Below are positions 1-7,137 of a DNA stretch of 64,000 bases, piece by piece. The notes under the pieces were generated by a model. That model saw only the letters and a list, made by a program, of their open reading frames with translations, had not been told where the DNA came from and searched no databases. Position numbers and translations under genes: made by a program. The number at the start of each line of letters is the position of its first letter. Positions within the stretch are counted from its first letter, which is position 1. The stretch is from Clostridiales bacterium. GTDB lineage: Bacteria > Bacillota > Clostridia > Christensenellales > Borkfalkiaceae. The stretch covers positions 1-64,000 of the forward strand of contig JAMPAF010000002.1 of the NCBI GenBank assembly GCA_023667345.1, written 5' to 3'.

Positions 1-49
1 ATTTGTCGTCCAATTTTTGCAAATCGTCCAAATAGTCCTTGATTGTCAT
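1..49 (-). CDS. 5' end of an unidentified protein (runs off the left edge)
   Basis: Only the first 16 codons lie in the window (MTIKDYLDDLQKLDDK, acidic and probably helical). The start is an ATG at 47-49 (minus strand), preceded by AGGTG with six bases between it and the ATG, so this is a convincing translation start. Too little is visible to name a function. Its leader (50 to about 230) is unusual: the 12-mer containing the Shine-Dalgarno sequence is repeated upstream and can also pair with an inverted copy. Confidence 0.6.
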   Translation of the reverse strand, partial: MTIKDYLDDLQKLDDK

Positions 50-55
50 TTTGTT

Positions 56-165
56 CACCTAAACCTTTAAAATTTATTTTGTAACTCCGAAGAGAGCTGC
101 AATCTGATTGAAGCACCTAAACCTTGACCCCGCCAAAGCTCCCACAATGACGGGGCGTTTAGGTG
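56..165 (-). promoter_or_regulatory. Leader with duplicated Shine-Dalgarno 12-mer and complementary copy
   Basis: On the minus strand the 12-mer AAGGTTTAGGTG occurs at 67-56, where it includes the Shine-Dalgarno sequence of the edge gene, and again at 125-114. The complement CACCTAAAC lies 5' of both, at 165-157. It can therefore pair with the upstream decoy copy or with the one carrying the ribosome-binding site, giving two mutually exclusive helices. These repeats and pairings are seen directly; a regulatory role is inference. The alternative is a simple palindromic intergenic repeat. Confidence 0.4.
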
Positions 166-203
166 AAGCCGCTTTGCGGATTTCCCCGCGCCGCGACATA
201 AAA

Positions 204-228
204 AAGAGGTACCTTGCGGGTACCTCTT
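204..228 (-). terminator. Perfect hairpin with T-tract, minus strand
   Basis: A perfect 10-bp stem (AAGAGGTACC and its complement) closes a 5-nt loop and is followed on the minus strand by six T. It has the form of an intrinsic terminator. No minus-strand gene lies directly upstream, so it either ends an unseen short transcript or acts as an attenuator in the leader of the edge gene. The rest of 230-429 holds no gene that I can support, only a second weak hairpin at 247-263. Confidence 0.55.
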
Positions 229-429
229 AATAGTAAAAAATTGAGAGCACATTTTTTGTGCTGTCAATCGCTTATGTTGTGTTTTACGAATAGATAATCT
301 TATATTTAATACTACTACTTGCAAAAAATAGTCTTAATTGAATTTTATAAAAAGCATGAAAAAATGTTAAAAACTCTCGCACTATTCCCGCCGTTCCGCT
401 ATTGGGTAATATAAGTTTTAAATAATCAC

Positions 430-458
430 TTGACAATTTAGCATAATTACGCTAAAAT
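430..458 (+). promoter_or_regulatory. Promoter and candidate autoregulatory operator of the toxin-antitoxin pair
   Basis: TTGACA (430-435) and TAAAAT (453-458) are separated by 17 bp. An imperfect palindrome TTAGCATAATTACGCTAA (438-455) fills the spacer and overlaps the -10 element. Phd/YefM antitoxins typically repress their own promoter through such palindromes, so this is the obvious operator. The palindrome is seen; binding is inferred. Confidence 0.65.
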
Positions 459-486
459 GATTATAATAAATATTAGAGGTGAATTT

Positions 487-759
487 ATGGCTCAGATGAT
501 TAGACCCGTATCGGATTTACGCAATAATTTTGCGGATATATCTAAGACGGTGCACGACACTAAAAAGCCCGTATTTCTTACAAAAAACGGTTTCGGTGAT
601 ATGGTCGTTTTAAGTATGGAAGCATTTGAGAATTTGCAACTTGATAGCGAGATATATTTCAAATTGCTTGAAGCTGAACGGGCGGAGGCTACCTCTCCCG
701 CCTTATCTCATAACGACGTTTGGGGCGAGGTTGAAAAAATCGTAAATGGCAACGTATGA
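487..759 (+). CDS. Phd/YefM-family antitoxin
   Basis: A 90-residue protein resembling type II antitoxins of the Phd/YefM family. The N-terminal region (MIRPVSDLRNNFADISK, near residues 4-20) and the following stretch KPVFLTKNG-GDMVVLSMEAF match the DNA-binding fold that represses the operon. The acidic C-terminal tail would wrap the toxin. The ATG at 487 is chosen over an upstream in-frame ATG at 457 because AGAGGTGA lies just before it, whereas 457 falls inside the promoter. The gene overlaps the toxin gene by 14 nt, which is usual for coupled pairs. Confidence 0.85.
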   Translation: MAQMIRPVSDLRNNFADISKTVHDTKKPVFLTKNGFGDMVVLSMEAFENLQLDSEIYFKLLEAERAEATSPALSHNDVWGEVEKIVNGNV

Positions 760-1063
760 AATAAACTACCGCCCTGAAGCACAAGCCGATTTAATAGATA
801 CGGTGCGTTATATTTCGGGCAAGCTGAAAAACACGACAGCCGTACAAAAAATTGCAAAAGATATTAAGACGGCAATCGAAGAACTTGCAAACGACCCGCA
901 TATTTACCCCGTATACTTTCCTTTGCAACCGCTTAAACACGAGTATAGAAAATTTGTCATAGATAATTACATAATCTTCTATACGGTTGAAGAACGCGAA
1001 AAAGTCGTAACTGTTTTTCGGGTAATTTACGGCAAACGTAATTTGACCCAGCAATTAAAATAA
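746..1063 (+). CDS. ParE/RelE-family toxin
   Basis: A 105-residue basic protein of the RelE/ParE superfamily. It begins with the typical strand-helix pattern (YEINYRPEAQADLIDTVRYI, residues 4-23), has a central helix with an NDPHIYPVY segment, and ends with strands containing KFVIDNYIIFYTV and VTVFRVIYGKRN. The YGKRN ending fits ParE/RelE proteins, but sequence alone does not tell a gyrase poison from an mRNA interferase. Its start overlaps the antitoxin end by 14 nt, so it is translated after the antitoxin. Confidence 0.85.
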   Translation: MATYEINYRPEAQADLIDTVRYISGKLKNTTAVQKIAKDIKTAIEELANDPHIYPVYFPLQPLKHEYRKFVIDNYIIFYTVEEREKVVTVFRVIYGKRNLTQQLK

Positions 1064-1116
1064 ACGTCTCCACCGTTTCTACGCTGCGTGAGCATAAAAA
1101 TGCCCCTCACTAGTGG

Positions 1117-1145
1117 TTGACAAACTGTAATTTATTGCATATAAT
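1117..1145 (+). promoter_or_regulatory. Consensus sigma-A promoter of the first small RNA
   Basis: TTGACA (1117-1122) and TATAAT (1140-1145) with a 17-bp spacer match the housekeeping consensus at every position. No ORF follows. Instead a 75-nt stretch ends in an intrinsic terminator. About 118 bp downstream is a near-duplicate of this promoter. Confidence 0.8.
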
Positions 1146-1151
1146 AATGAC

Positions 1152-1226
1152 AAGAAGGTTGAGTTGTCCATGCGACATAGGTGACGAACGATTTATATCG
1201 GTACCCCCTCAATCTTCTATTTTTTT
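1152..1226 (+). ncRNA. Unassigned small RNA, first of a tandem pair
   Basis: A transcription unit of about 75 nt from the promoter at 1117-1145 to a seven-T run at 1220-1226. An 11-bp stem joins 1153-1163 (AGAAGGTTGAG) with 1208-1218 (CTCAATCTTCT, one G-U pair) and encloses about 44 nt with a smaller hairpin around CGAT-N5-TCG. It has no start codon with a ribosome site. I do not recognise the family. It could be a regulatory sRNA or an antisense-type RNA linked to the neighbouring toxin-antitoxin genes. Confidence 0.55.
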
Positions 1227-1234
1227 AATTATGC

Positions 1235-1263
1235 TTGACAAACCGTAACTTATTGCCTGTAAT
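1235..1263 (+). promoter_or_regulatory. Second promoter, a near-copy of the first
   Basis: TTGACA (1235-1240) and TGTAAT (1258-1263) with a 17-bp spacer. From the -35 to past the -10 it aligns with the 1117 promoter with only a handful of substitutions, so the two promoters are clearly paralogous. Confidence 0.75.
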
Positions 1264-1269
1264 AAAAAT

Positions 1270-1356
1270 ACAAACAATGGTTATTTAGGCAGGCACGTTT
1301 CCGGGATGTGCCAACCCTCGCGTGGATTCCGAAAGGTGGCGCGAGGTTCTTTTTAT
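1270..1356 (+). ncRNA. Unassigned small RNA, second of a tandem pair
   Basis: A unit of about 85 nt following the 1235 promoter. It contains one hairpin (GGCAC 1292-1296 with GTGCC 1308-1312) and a strong second hairpin (CCTCGCG 1316-1322 with CGCGAGG 1340-1346) capped internally by CC-GAAA-GG, then a T-rich tail from 1347. It is an autonomous terminated transcript without an ORF. Apart from the shared promoter its sequence is not obviously homologous to the first RNA. Family unknown. Confidence 0.55.
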
Positions 1357-1391
1357 TTCTTAAAAAAATGGCTACGCCAACTTTTAAAAAT

Positions 1392-2186
1392 TTATTGCTC
1401 TTCCTTTGATTTTTGTTTTGACTTTTTTTCTATCGGCATCTCTTCCAAAATGCCATAAGTGTTTTTATACGGCACTATGTTTATAAATTTCTTTTGTTCC
1501 AAAAATTTCGCTTCACGGCGTGTGAACCACGAATGTGCCCATTTCTCTTTAGGAATTCCTTTTTCGTCGTAATATTTTACTTTAACGTAATACCACAATA
1601 GACCGAAAGTCTTAATAACTTCACCCTCCGCCGCTCTGTTAATAAAACTTGTTCCGTATTTTTTCAATATTTTTTTGTCCATAACGTTTCTGTAAACTAC
1701 CCGATAAAATAATAAATATGCAGAAACGCAAAACATGCCGCTGAATACGCAGGCAAGCGGAAGGTCAAAGCGAATATTGTTTAAATTGGATTTTAAGAAC
1801 TCGAAATCTGATAAAGTGCTTTCGTCGCTGTTTGGGTTGATAATGATTTTTAATTTGTCGCCTATGTGTGCCTGTGCCTGCTCCTTTTTGGGGTAAAGAT
1901 GATATTGTCCGCTATATTCCGTGCCGTCAGAAGAAATATATTCATAGAAAGTAGCCCAATAACGCGTAGAGTGCCCGCTATCGTCGTTATCGTCGATGTC
2001 TACGTAATCCACACTGACAATTTCGGCTTCTACCTCTACGCCGTTGTAATAAAAATTTCTTATTGAAATGTCTTCTGCATACAGTGCCCAAAATATTAAA
2101 GCCAATACAAAAAGCAATCCAAATGCAGCAATTATCAGCATTTGGTAAGTTTTTATATTGTTTTTTACACCGACAGTGTAATTCAT
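1392..2186 (-). CDS. Membrane protein of unknown function, DUF3592-like
   Basis: A 264-residue protein with a membrane segment near residues 15-36, an extracellular-type middle region rich in Asp, Ser and Tyr, a second membrane segment near residues 148-166 and a charged Lys-rich C-terminus. The central pattern (a conversion of voltage-like short strands with KIIINP and GQYHLYPKKE) resembles small DUF3592-type proteins. A second protein of this sort is encoded at 52393-52917. Start ATG at 2186 is preceded by AGAGGTAAGG. It lies alone between the small RNAs and xerS. Function is not known. Confidence 0.55.
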   Translation of the reverse strand: MNYTVGVKNNIKTYQMLIIAAFGLLFVLALIFWALYAEDISIRNFYYNGVEVEAEIVSVDYVDIDDNDDSGHSTRYWATFYEYISSDGTEYSGQYHLYPKKEQAQAHIGDKLKIIINPNSDESTLSDFEFLKSNLNNIRFDLPLACVFSGMFCVSAYLLFYRVVYRNVMDKKILKKYGTSFINRAAEGEVIKTFGLLWYYVKVKYYDEKGIPKEKWAHSWFTRREAKFLEQKKFINIVPYKNTYGILEEMPIEKKSKQKSKEEQ

Positions 2187-2297
2187 TCCTTACCTCTACC
2201 TTCATTCTATCATAATATCTATGATTTGTAAAGCACAATAAATTCTTCGTAAAATATGTATTTGACTTTTCGGGGCAAGCGGGTGTAAACTTATAAT

Positions 2298-3356
2298 ATG
2301 AAAAACAATTCGGACTACTACGCACAGCGCAACAAAAAGAATATTCAGACAATAGAGCGCATTCTCGACGAGGATTTGCCCGCCTTCTGTCAGGACTATT
2401 TTCTCGGCATTGACAGCCAGACTTCCACCCTCACCCGCTTAAACTACGCGCACGACCTTAAAATTTTCTTCGATTTTATGTGCAAAAAGCGTTACGGCGG
2501 CAAAAAGACGGTCAAAGAAGTCTCTTTAATAGATTTAGAGAATATTACGAATAATGATATTGAATACTTTCTCGTGTACCTCTCGCACTACGAGTACGGC
2601 GGCGCTGAACACACTTGCAACGAGAGAGCCAAGGCGCGCAAACTATCTTCGGTGCGCGCAATGTTTAAATACTTTTTCAATAAAGGGCAGATTTCGGTGG
2701 ACAATTCCGCCAAGGTTTCCACCCCCAAACTGCACGAAAAGCCGATTATAAGGCTTGACGGCAACGAGGTGTTCGGCATAATCGACGCGGCGGAAAGCGG
2801 CAACGGGCTCACCCCCCACCAGCGCGCTTTCCACGAAAAGACAAAGGTGCGCGACACCGCGATTTTAATTCTGTTTTTGGGCACGGGCATACGTATTAGC
2901 GAGCTTGTAGGCTTGAATAATCAGGATATAAATTTTAAGGACAATTCGTTTTTGGTTACGCGCAAGGGCGGCAGTAAGTCCATACTTTTCTTCGACGACG
3001 ACGTTGCAGACGCGCTTAAACGTTACCTCGACTACAAGGAAGAATGCGAGCTTGAAAACAGCGGCGACGGCGCACTCTTCCTCTCCTCGCAAAAAAAGCG
3101 CATTACGGTAAGAGCGGTTGAAAATTTAGTACACAAGTATGCGAAGATTGTTTCGCCCTTAAAGAAAATTTCGCCGCACAAATTGCGCTCGACCTACGGC
3201 ACGCAGCTTTACAAGGCGACGGGCGATATCTATATCGTAGCCGACGTTTTGGGGCACAAGGACGTAAACACAACGAGAAAGCACTATGCCGCGATAAGCG
3301 AGGATACCCGCCGCGCGGTTGCAGGAAAGGTTAAATTAAGGCGCGACGACGAGTAA
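2298..3356 (+). CDS. xerS: Tyrosine recombinase, XerS-like
   Basis: A 352-residue site-specific recombinase, the length of the single-protein XerS enzymes rather than the roughly 300 residues of XerC or XerD. Catalytic residues are visible: Arg199 (LGTGIRI), Lys223 (TRKGG), His294 and Arg297 (SPHKLRS), His320 (LGHKD) and Tyr330 (RKHYAAI). The N-terminal 150 residues are the SAM-like DNA-binding domain. In Firmicutes this type resolves chromosome dimers. The ATG at 2298 lacks a strong ribosome site, and a TATAAT abuts it directly. hflX follows after 15 bp. It could alternatively be an orphan integrase, but no phage genes are nearby. Confidence 0.8.
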   Translation: MKNNSDYYAQRNKKNIQTIERILDEDLPAFCQDYFLGIDSQTSTLTRLNYAHDLKIFFDFMCKKRYGGKKTVKEVSLIDLENITNNDIEYFLVYLSHYEYGGAEHTCNERAKARKLSSVRAMFKYFFNKGQISVDNSAKVSTPKLHEKPIIRLDGNEVFGIIDAAESGNGLTPHQRAFHEKTKVRDTAILILFLGTGIRISELVGLNNQDINFKDNSFLVTRKGGSKSILFFDDDVADALKRYLDYKEECELENSGDGALFLSSQKKRITVRAVENLVHKYAKIVSPLKKISPHKLRSTYGTQLYKATGDIYIVADVLGHKDVNTTRKHYAAISEDTRRAVAGKVKLRRDDE

Positions 3357-3371
3357 TTTTACGGATAATTT

Positions 3372-4589
3372 ATGGAAAAAATCGAAAAAATTTATATAAT
3401 TCAGCCAATTTTGTCGGGCGATTTCAAGAGGTTGCACGACGAGGCGATTGCTTTAATTGAGAGCGCGGGCGCGGTCTATATCGGCTCGTGCTTTCAGAAT
3501 ATCCGTGAAATTAACGCCGCCACCTTTATAGGTTCGGGCAAGCTTGCGGAAATTGCCGAAGCGCTCAATGGCACGGAAGATTTGACGGTGCTTTTCAACG
3601 GCGATTTGTCCCCGTCGCAAACCCTCAATATTTCGGCGGCTTTGGGCGACAGAAAGGTTATCGACCGCACCACCCTCATTTTAGATATTTTTGCGCGCAA
3701 CGCCGTGACGAGCGAGGGCAAAATTCAGGTCGAAATTGCACAGCTGAAATACATTTATCCGCGCTTGAAGGGCAAGGGCGCGGCGCTTTCGCGGCTTGGC
3801 GGCGGCATAGGTTCTCGCGGTCCCGGCGAAACCCAGCTCGAAACGGACAGACGGCACATTGCCTACCGCCTTAAATATCTTGAAAGCAAGCTAAAAGAGA
3901 CGCGCAGCCGCAGACGCCTTCAAAGCGACAGAAGGATTAAGGACGAGGCAAAGACCGTTGCGCTCGTTGGCTACACGAACACGGGCAAATCTACCCTTTT
4001 AAATCTTTTGACGGGCTCCGACGTCGTTTCGCAGAACGCGCTTTTCGTGACCCTCGACCCGACGGCGAGAAAGTGCGAGATAGACGGCGAATATTACGTT
4101 TTGATTGATACCGTCGGCTTTATTCAGGCGTTGCCGCACGACATTGTCGAGGCGTTTAAATCGACTTTGGAAGTGGCGTTAAACTGCGATTTGGCGTTGT
4201 TTGTCGCCGACGCGGGCGACGATTACAATTTGCAGTTCGAGACGACGACAAAAACGCTCGGAGAGCTCGGATTCGATAAAAAATATCTGATAGTTCTGAA
4301 TAAATGCGACACGGTTGCCGACCCCTCTTCTCTGCCTACCGACTGCATTTTGATATCAGCCAAAGACGGCACGGGCATAACGGCATTAAAAGAGCAAATT
4401 AAAAAGTCTTTCGAAGAGCGTTTCAAAAGACTTAAAATTTTTGTTCCGTTTACCGAGCTTAACGGCTATGAAAAGTTGCGCAAATACGCCAGCGAGCTTT
4501 CGCGCGGGTACACCGACGACGGACTTAACGTCGAAATCAAGGTCGAAATCGCCCATGCGGACAAATTTGCACAGTTTATAAATAATTAA
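3372..4589 (+). CDS. hflX: Ribosome-associated GTPase HflX
   Basis: A 405-residue GTPase that splits or rescues stalled 70S ribosomes. The N-terminal HflX domain leads into the conserved GSRGPGETQLETDRR block (about residues 147-161), a helical linker, and a G domain with G1 GYTNTGKS (200-207), G3 DTVGF (246-250) and G4 NKCD. Length and domain order are as in the family. It probably shares a transcript with xerS, 15 bp upstream. The convergent ABC permease gene begins 21 bp beyond its stop. Confidence 0.95.
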   Translation: MEKIEKIYIIQPILSGDFKRLHDEAIALIESAGAVYIGSCFQNIREINAATFIGSGKLAEIAEALNGTEDLTVLFNGDLSPSQTLNISAALGDRKVIDRTTLILDIFARNAVTSEGKIQVEIAQLKYIYPRLKGKGAALSRLGGGIGSRGPGETQLETDRRHIAYRLKYLESKLKETRSRRRLQSDRRIKDEAKTVALVGYTNTGKSTLLNLLTGSDVVSQNALFVTLDPTARKCEIDGEYYVLIDTVGFIQALPHDIVEAFKSTLEVALNCDLALFVADAGDDYNLQFETTTKTLGELGFDKKYLIVLNKCDTVADPSSLPTDCILISAKDGTGITALKEQIKKSFEERFKRLKIFVPFTELNGYEKLRKYASELSRGYTDDGLNVEIKVEIAHADKFAQFINN

Positions 4590-4610
4590 AAGTATTTAAC
4601 TGTGACTAAA

Positions 4611-5405
4611 TCACACCAAATCGGTCTTTTTTAAAATCAGATTGCTTACCGCGCCCAGCCCCGCGGCGAACAGCGCACCGCCCGCAAGGCACATTGCAAC
4701 GTTTAAAAAGGTTGAATTTAAAGGCGTAACCATAGGTATCATTGTAAACAGCAATGCGCCCGCCGCTAATGAGCCCAAAATTGATATCCACAGCCGTTGT
4801 TTTGCCACCACGCCCAAAAGAAGCGCAATCGCAACGAATATCGCCGCGACAAAAATTTTCGAGAGCATGCACGAGACTATTCCGCCCGCTCCGAACCCCG
4901 CCGCGGCAAAGGGCAGACCGGCAATCGCGCCGCCGAGCATAGCCCCGACAAAATACGCCGCCAGCATTATCGCGCCGCCGACAAAACAGACCGCCGTCTT
5001 GGAAATGCAGTAATCGGTCTTTTTTGAGCGAACGGTAAACAGATTTTTTGCGTAACCGCTCCTGAAATCGTCCGCGATAAATATGCACGCAAACACGGCA
5101 ATGAGAAAGTAAACGAGATTGATATTACACATACCCGTTAAATCCATTGTCATGGCAGAGCCGCCGCTCACCGAACCTATCGCCTGCCATACGTTAGTAA
5201 ACGTTTCAACCGACTTTTCGACTCCCGTCGTCGTGTCAACCTCCGCCGCGGGCATAAGCGAGGTCATGACCAAAATAAGTATCGGCATCATAACACACAC
5301 GCCCGCCGTTATATATATAAGCGGCATCGTGAACATTCTTTTAAAGTCCACTTTGAGCATGCTTGCAAGTCTTGATTTAAAGCTCTGCCTTCCGAACGTT
5401 CTCAC
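4611..5405 (-). CDS. ABC-2 type exporter permease (second copy of the pair)
   Basis: A 264-residue integral membrane protein with about six hydrophobic segments, including one at residues 31-52, and loops rich in small residues. It resembles lantibiotic/bacitracin-type ABC-2 permeases. It shares local patterns with the permease at 6316-7137: YITAGVCVMMPILILV against FIFLAIAAIIPALVSM, DDFRSGYAKNLFT against HDFKSGYVKQLFT, and KKTDYCISK against KKQDYMISK. The two are therefore paralogues of one another. It overlaps its ATPase gene by 29 nt. Substrate unknown. Confidence 0.75.
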   Translation of the reverse strand: MRTFGRQSFKSRLASMLKVDFKRMFTMPLIYITAGVCVMMPILILVMTSLMPAAEVDTTTGVEKSVETFTNVWQAIGSVSGGSAMTMDLTGMCNINLVYFLIAVFACIFIADDFRSGYAKNLFTVRSKKTDYCISKTAVCFVGGAIMLAAYFVGAMLGGAIAGLPFAAAGFGAGGIVSCMLSKIFVAAIFVAIALLLGVVAKQRLWISILGSLAAGALLFTMIPMVTPLNSTFLNVAMCLAGGALFAAGLGAVSNLILKKTDLV

Positions 5406-6303
5406 TGCCTTCGTCCCCCTTCATCAAATCAATATAGTACTCCTCGAGCCCCGTTTTAGCCGTGCCGACCTCGGTCACCGTAACGCCGTTTTCGTACAGA
5501 TATTTTACCGCATCTTCGGCTTTAACCCCGCCGTATATGCGGATATGTTCGTTTTCTATTACAACTTTTTTATACTTAATTTTGAGCAGTTCCGCCGTCT
5601 TTTCCATATCTGCGGCTTTGAGCGCGACGAACGTCGGGCAGCTTTGGTTCAGCTCTTCGGCGGTCATTTCGCGTATCATTTTGCCGCCGCGGACTATGCC
5701 GTAGTGCGTGGCTATCTTTTCGAGTTCGCCTAAGATATGCGAGGATATGACGACCGTGCAGTCGTAATTTTCGGTTATGTCTGAAAGCACTTCGCGCATT
5801 ATGCGCATGCCGTCGGCGTCGAGCCCGTTTATGGGTTCGTCCAAAATGAGAAGGGCGGGATTGCCCAAAAGCGCCATTGCAATGCCTATGCGCTGTTTCA
5901 TACCCAGTGAGCAGTTCTTGAATTTGTTCGAAGCCGAGCCCTCCATTCTGACCGTTTTAAGAGCCTTGCGCACCTCTTCATCTGCGTTCTTTATGCCGAG
6001 GTTTGCCGCCTGTAACGTCATATTGTTCCACACGCTGTAATTTGGAAAGCACCCCGGCGCTTCGATTAACACGCCGATTTTGGCGCGCACGTCCGCATCG
6101 GCATAATCTCGTCCGAAAAGTTTGATGGTTCCGCCGCTTGGCACGAGCAGTCCGCAGATTAGCTTTTCCGTAGTCGATTTGCCCGAACCGTTTTCGCCAA
6201 TAAAGCCGTAAATCGCGCCCTCGGGCACGGTCATATTCAAGCCGTTCACCGCCCGCTTTTGCCCGAAATTTTTCGATAGATTTCTAATTTCAATCGCGTT
6301 CAT
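5377..6303 (-). CDS. ABC transporter ATP-binding protein, BcrA-like (second copy)
   Basis: A 308-residue ATPase with Walker A GENGSGKST (about 35-43), a signature-type CSLGMKQRIGIA, Walker B LLILDEP and the switch His in SSHILGE. The C-terminal 90 residues form the accessory domain common to BcrA-like exporters. It is a close paralogue of the ATPase at 7138-8040. Start ATG at 6303 follows GGGGTGAATTT. Together with the 4611 permease it forms an exporter probably giving antibiotic or peptide resistance; this substrate class is family knowledge, not seen here. Confidence 0.85.
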   Translation of the reverse strand: MNAIEIRNLSKNFGQKRAVNGLNMTVPEGAIYGFIGENGSGKSTTEKLICGLLVPSGGTIKLFGRDYADADVRAKIGVLIEAPGCFPNYSVWNNMTLQAANLGIKNADEEVRKALKTVRMEGSASNKFKNCSLGMKQRIGIAMALLGNPALLILDEPINGLDADGMRIMREVLSDITENYDCTVVISSHILGELEKIATHYGIVRGGKMIREMTAEELNQSCPTFVALKAADMEKTAELLKIKYKKVVIENEHIRIYGGVKAEDAVKYLYENGVTVTEVGTAKTGLEEYYIDLMKGDEGSENVRKAEL

Positions 6304-6315
6304 AAATTCACCCCC

Positions 6316-7137
6316 TCAATACACGTCGCGTTTATACAGAATCAGCGAGCCGAGCATGTTGTAGACAGCCGACCAAACGAGCGAGCACGCAAGGCAGACG
6401 AGCACGGATACAAAATTTGCGGAAAGGCAAGCGTACACCGAAGAGCCGTAAAGAAAGATATTCAGAGCCGCAGAATTGCCGACGAGCGCCGCCGCGCCTA
6501 TTACGGGAATACCGGTACCGAGCACAAAACAGAGCGCAATCGAAATGCCGAATTTGGAGCGGAAAATTACGTTGATAAAGGTGTAAAGGCTCGCCCAGCC
6601 GAGGCTCATAATCATCTTGCCGAGCAAGGCGCAGATAAGAGAGCCCGCGTCTGCCGCGAACGGCAACCCCGTAAACGCGCCCGAAAGCACGCCGCCGAAA
6701 AGGTAAGTTATACACATACACACAATCGAAAACGCGCCGAGAAGCGATTTGCTTATCATATAGTCCTGCTTTTTCGCGTGAGTCGTGAAAAGTTGTTTTA
6801 CGTAGCCGCTCTTGAAATCGTGCCCTATGAATATCGAAACCATTATCCCGCCGAAAATGAAAACCATATTCATATTGGCGTACTCGCCCATATTCTTTAC
6901 GACGTACAGCGGACTATCCGCGGCAATAATCTGCCATGCGTTTGTGAACATACCCGCCGTTGCGCCCTCTCCGCCCGTTGCGCCCATAGATACGAGCGCG
7001 GGAATTATTGCCGCAATGGCGAGGAAGATATAGAAAAGAGGCGTGTGGAAAAGGCGGTAAAAATCGACGCCGAGCATACCCTTTAACCGCTTGAAAAAGC
7101 TTGGTGTTTCGAACTTTATTTCGCGCGTGCCTTCCAT
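6316..7137 (-). CDS. ABC-2 type exporter permease (first copy of the pair)
   Basis: A 273-residue membrane protein with about six membrane segments, e.g. near residues 33-50, 95-110 and 140-160. A hydrophilic N-terminus includes FKRLKGMLGVDFYRLFHT. It is paralogous to the 4611 permease. Its start directly abuts the stop of the upstream ATPase gene (7138), so the two are translationally coupled. It is preceded by a clear ribosome site inside the ATPase gene end (GGAGG). Confidence 0.75.
   Translation of the reverse strand: MEGTREIKFETPSFFKRLKGMLGVDFYRLFHTPLFYIFLAIAAIIPALVSMGATGGEGATAGMFTNAWQIIAADSPLYVVKNMGEYANMNMVFIFGGIMVSIFIGHDFKSGYVKQLFTTHAKKQDYMISKSLLGAFSIVCMCITYLFGGVLSGAFTGLPFAADAGSLICALLGKMIMSLGWASLYTFINVIFRSKFGISIALCFVLGTGIPVIGAAALVGNSAALNIFLYGSSVYACLSANFVSVLVCLACSLVWSAVYNMLGSLILYKRDVY

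Noticed and set aside
204..228. GGTACC-rich hairpin resembling a T-box riboswitch terminator
   Set aside because: The T-box core motifs (specifier loop and the GGTACCGCG-type antiterminator) are not present around it; the hairpin is only a simple palindrome with a T-tract.
2262..2300. TATAAT directly before the xerS ATG as a promoter of a leaderless mRNA
   Set aside because: The best -35 (TTGACT at 2262-2267) is 24 bp away, so the spacing does not fit; TGTAAA at 2284 with a 16-bp spacer is as plausible and neither is convincing.
2298..3356. xerS read as the integrase of an integrated element
   Set aside because: There are no attachment repeats around it and its sequence is of the housekeeping XerS length with HflX as neighbour; it is more likely the chromosome-dimer resolvase.
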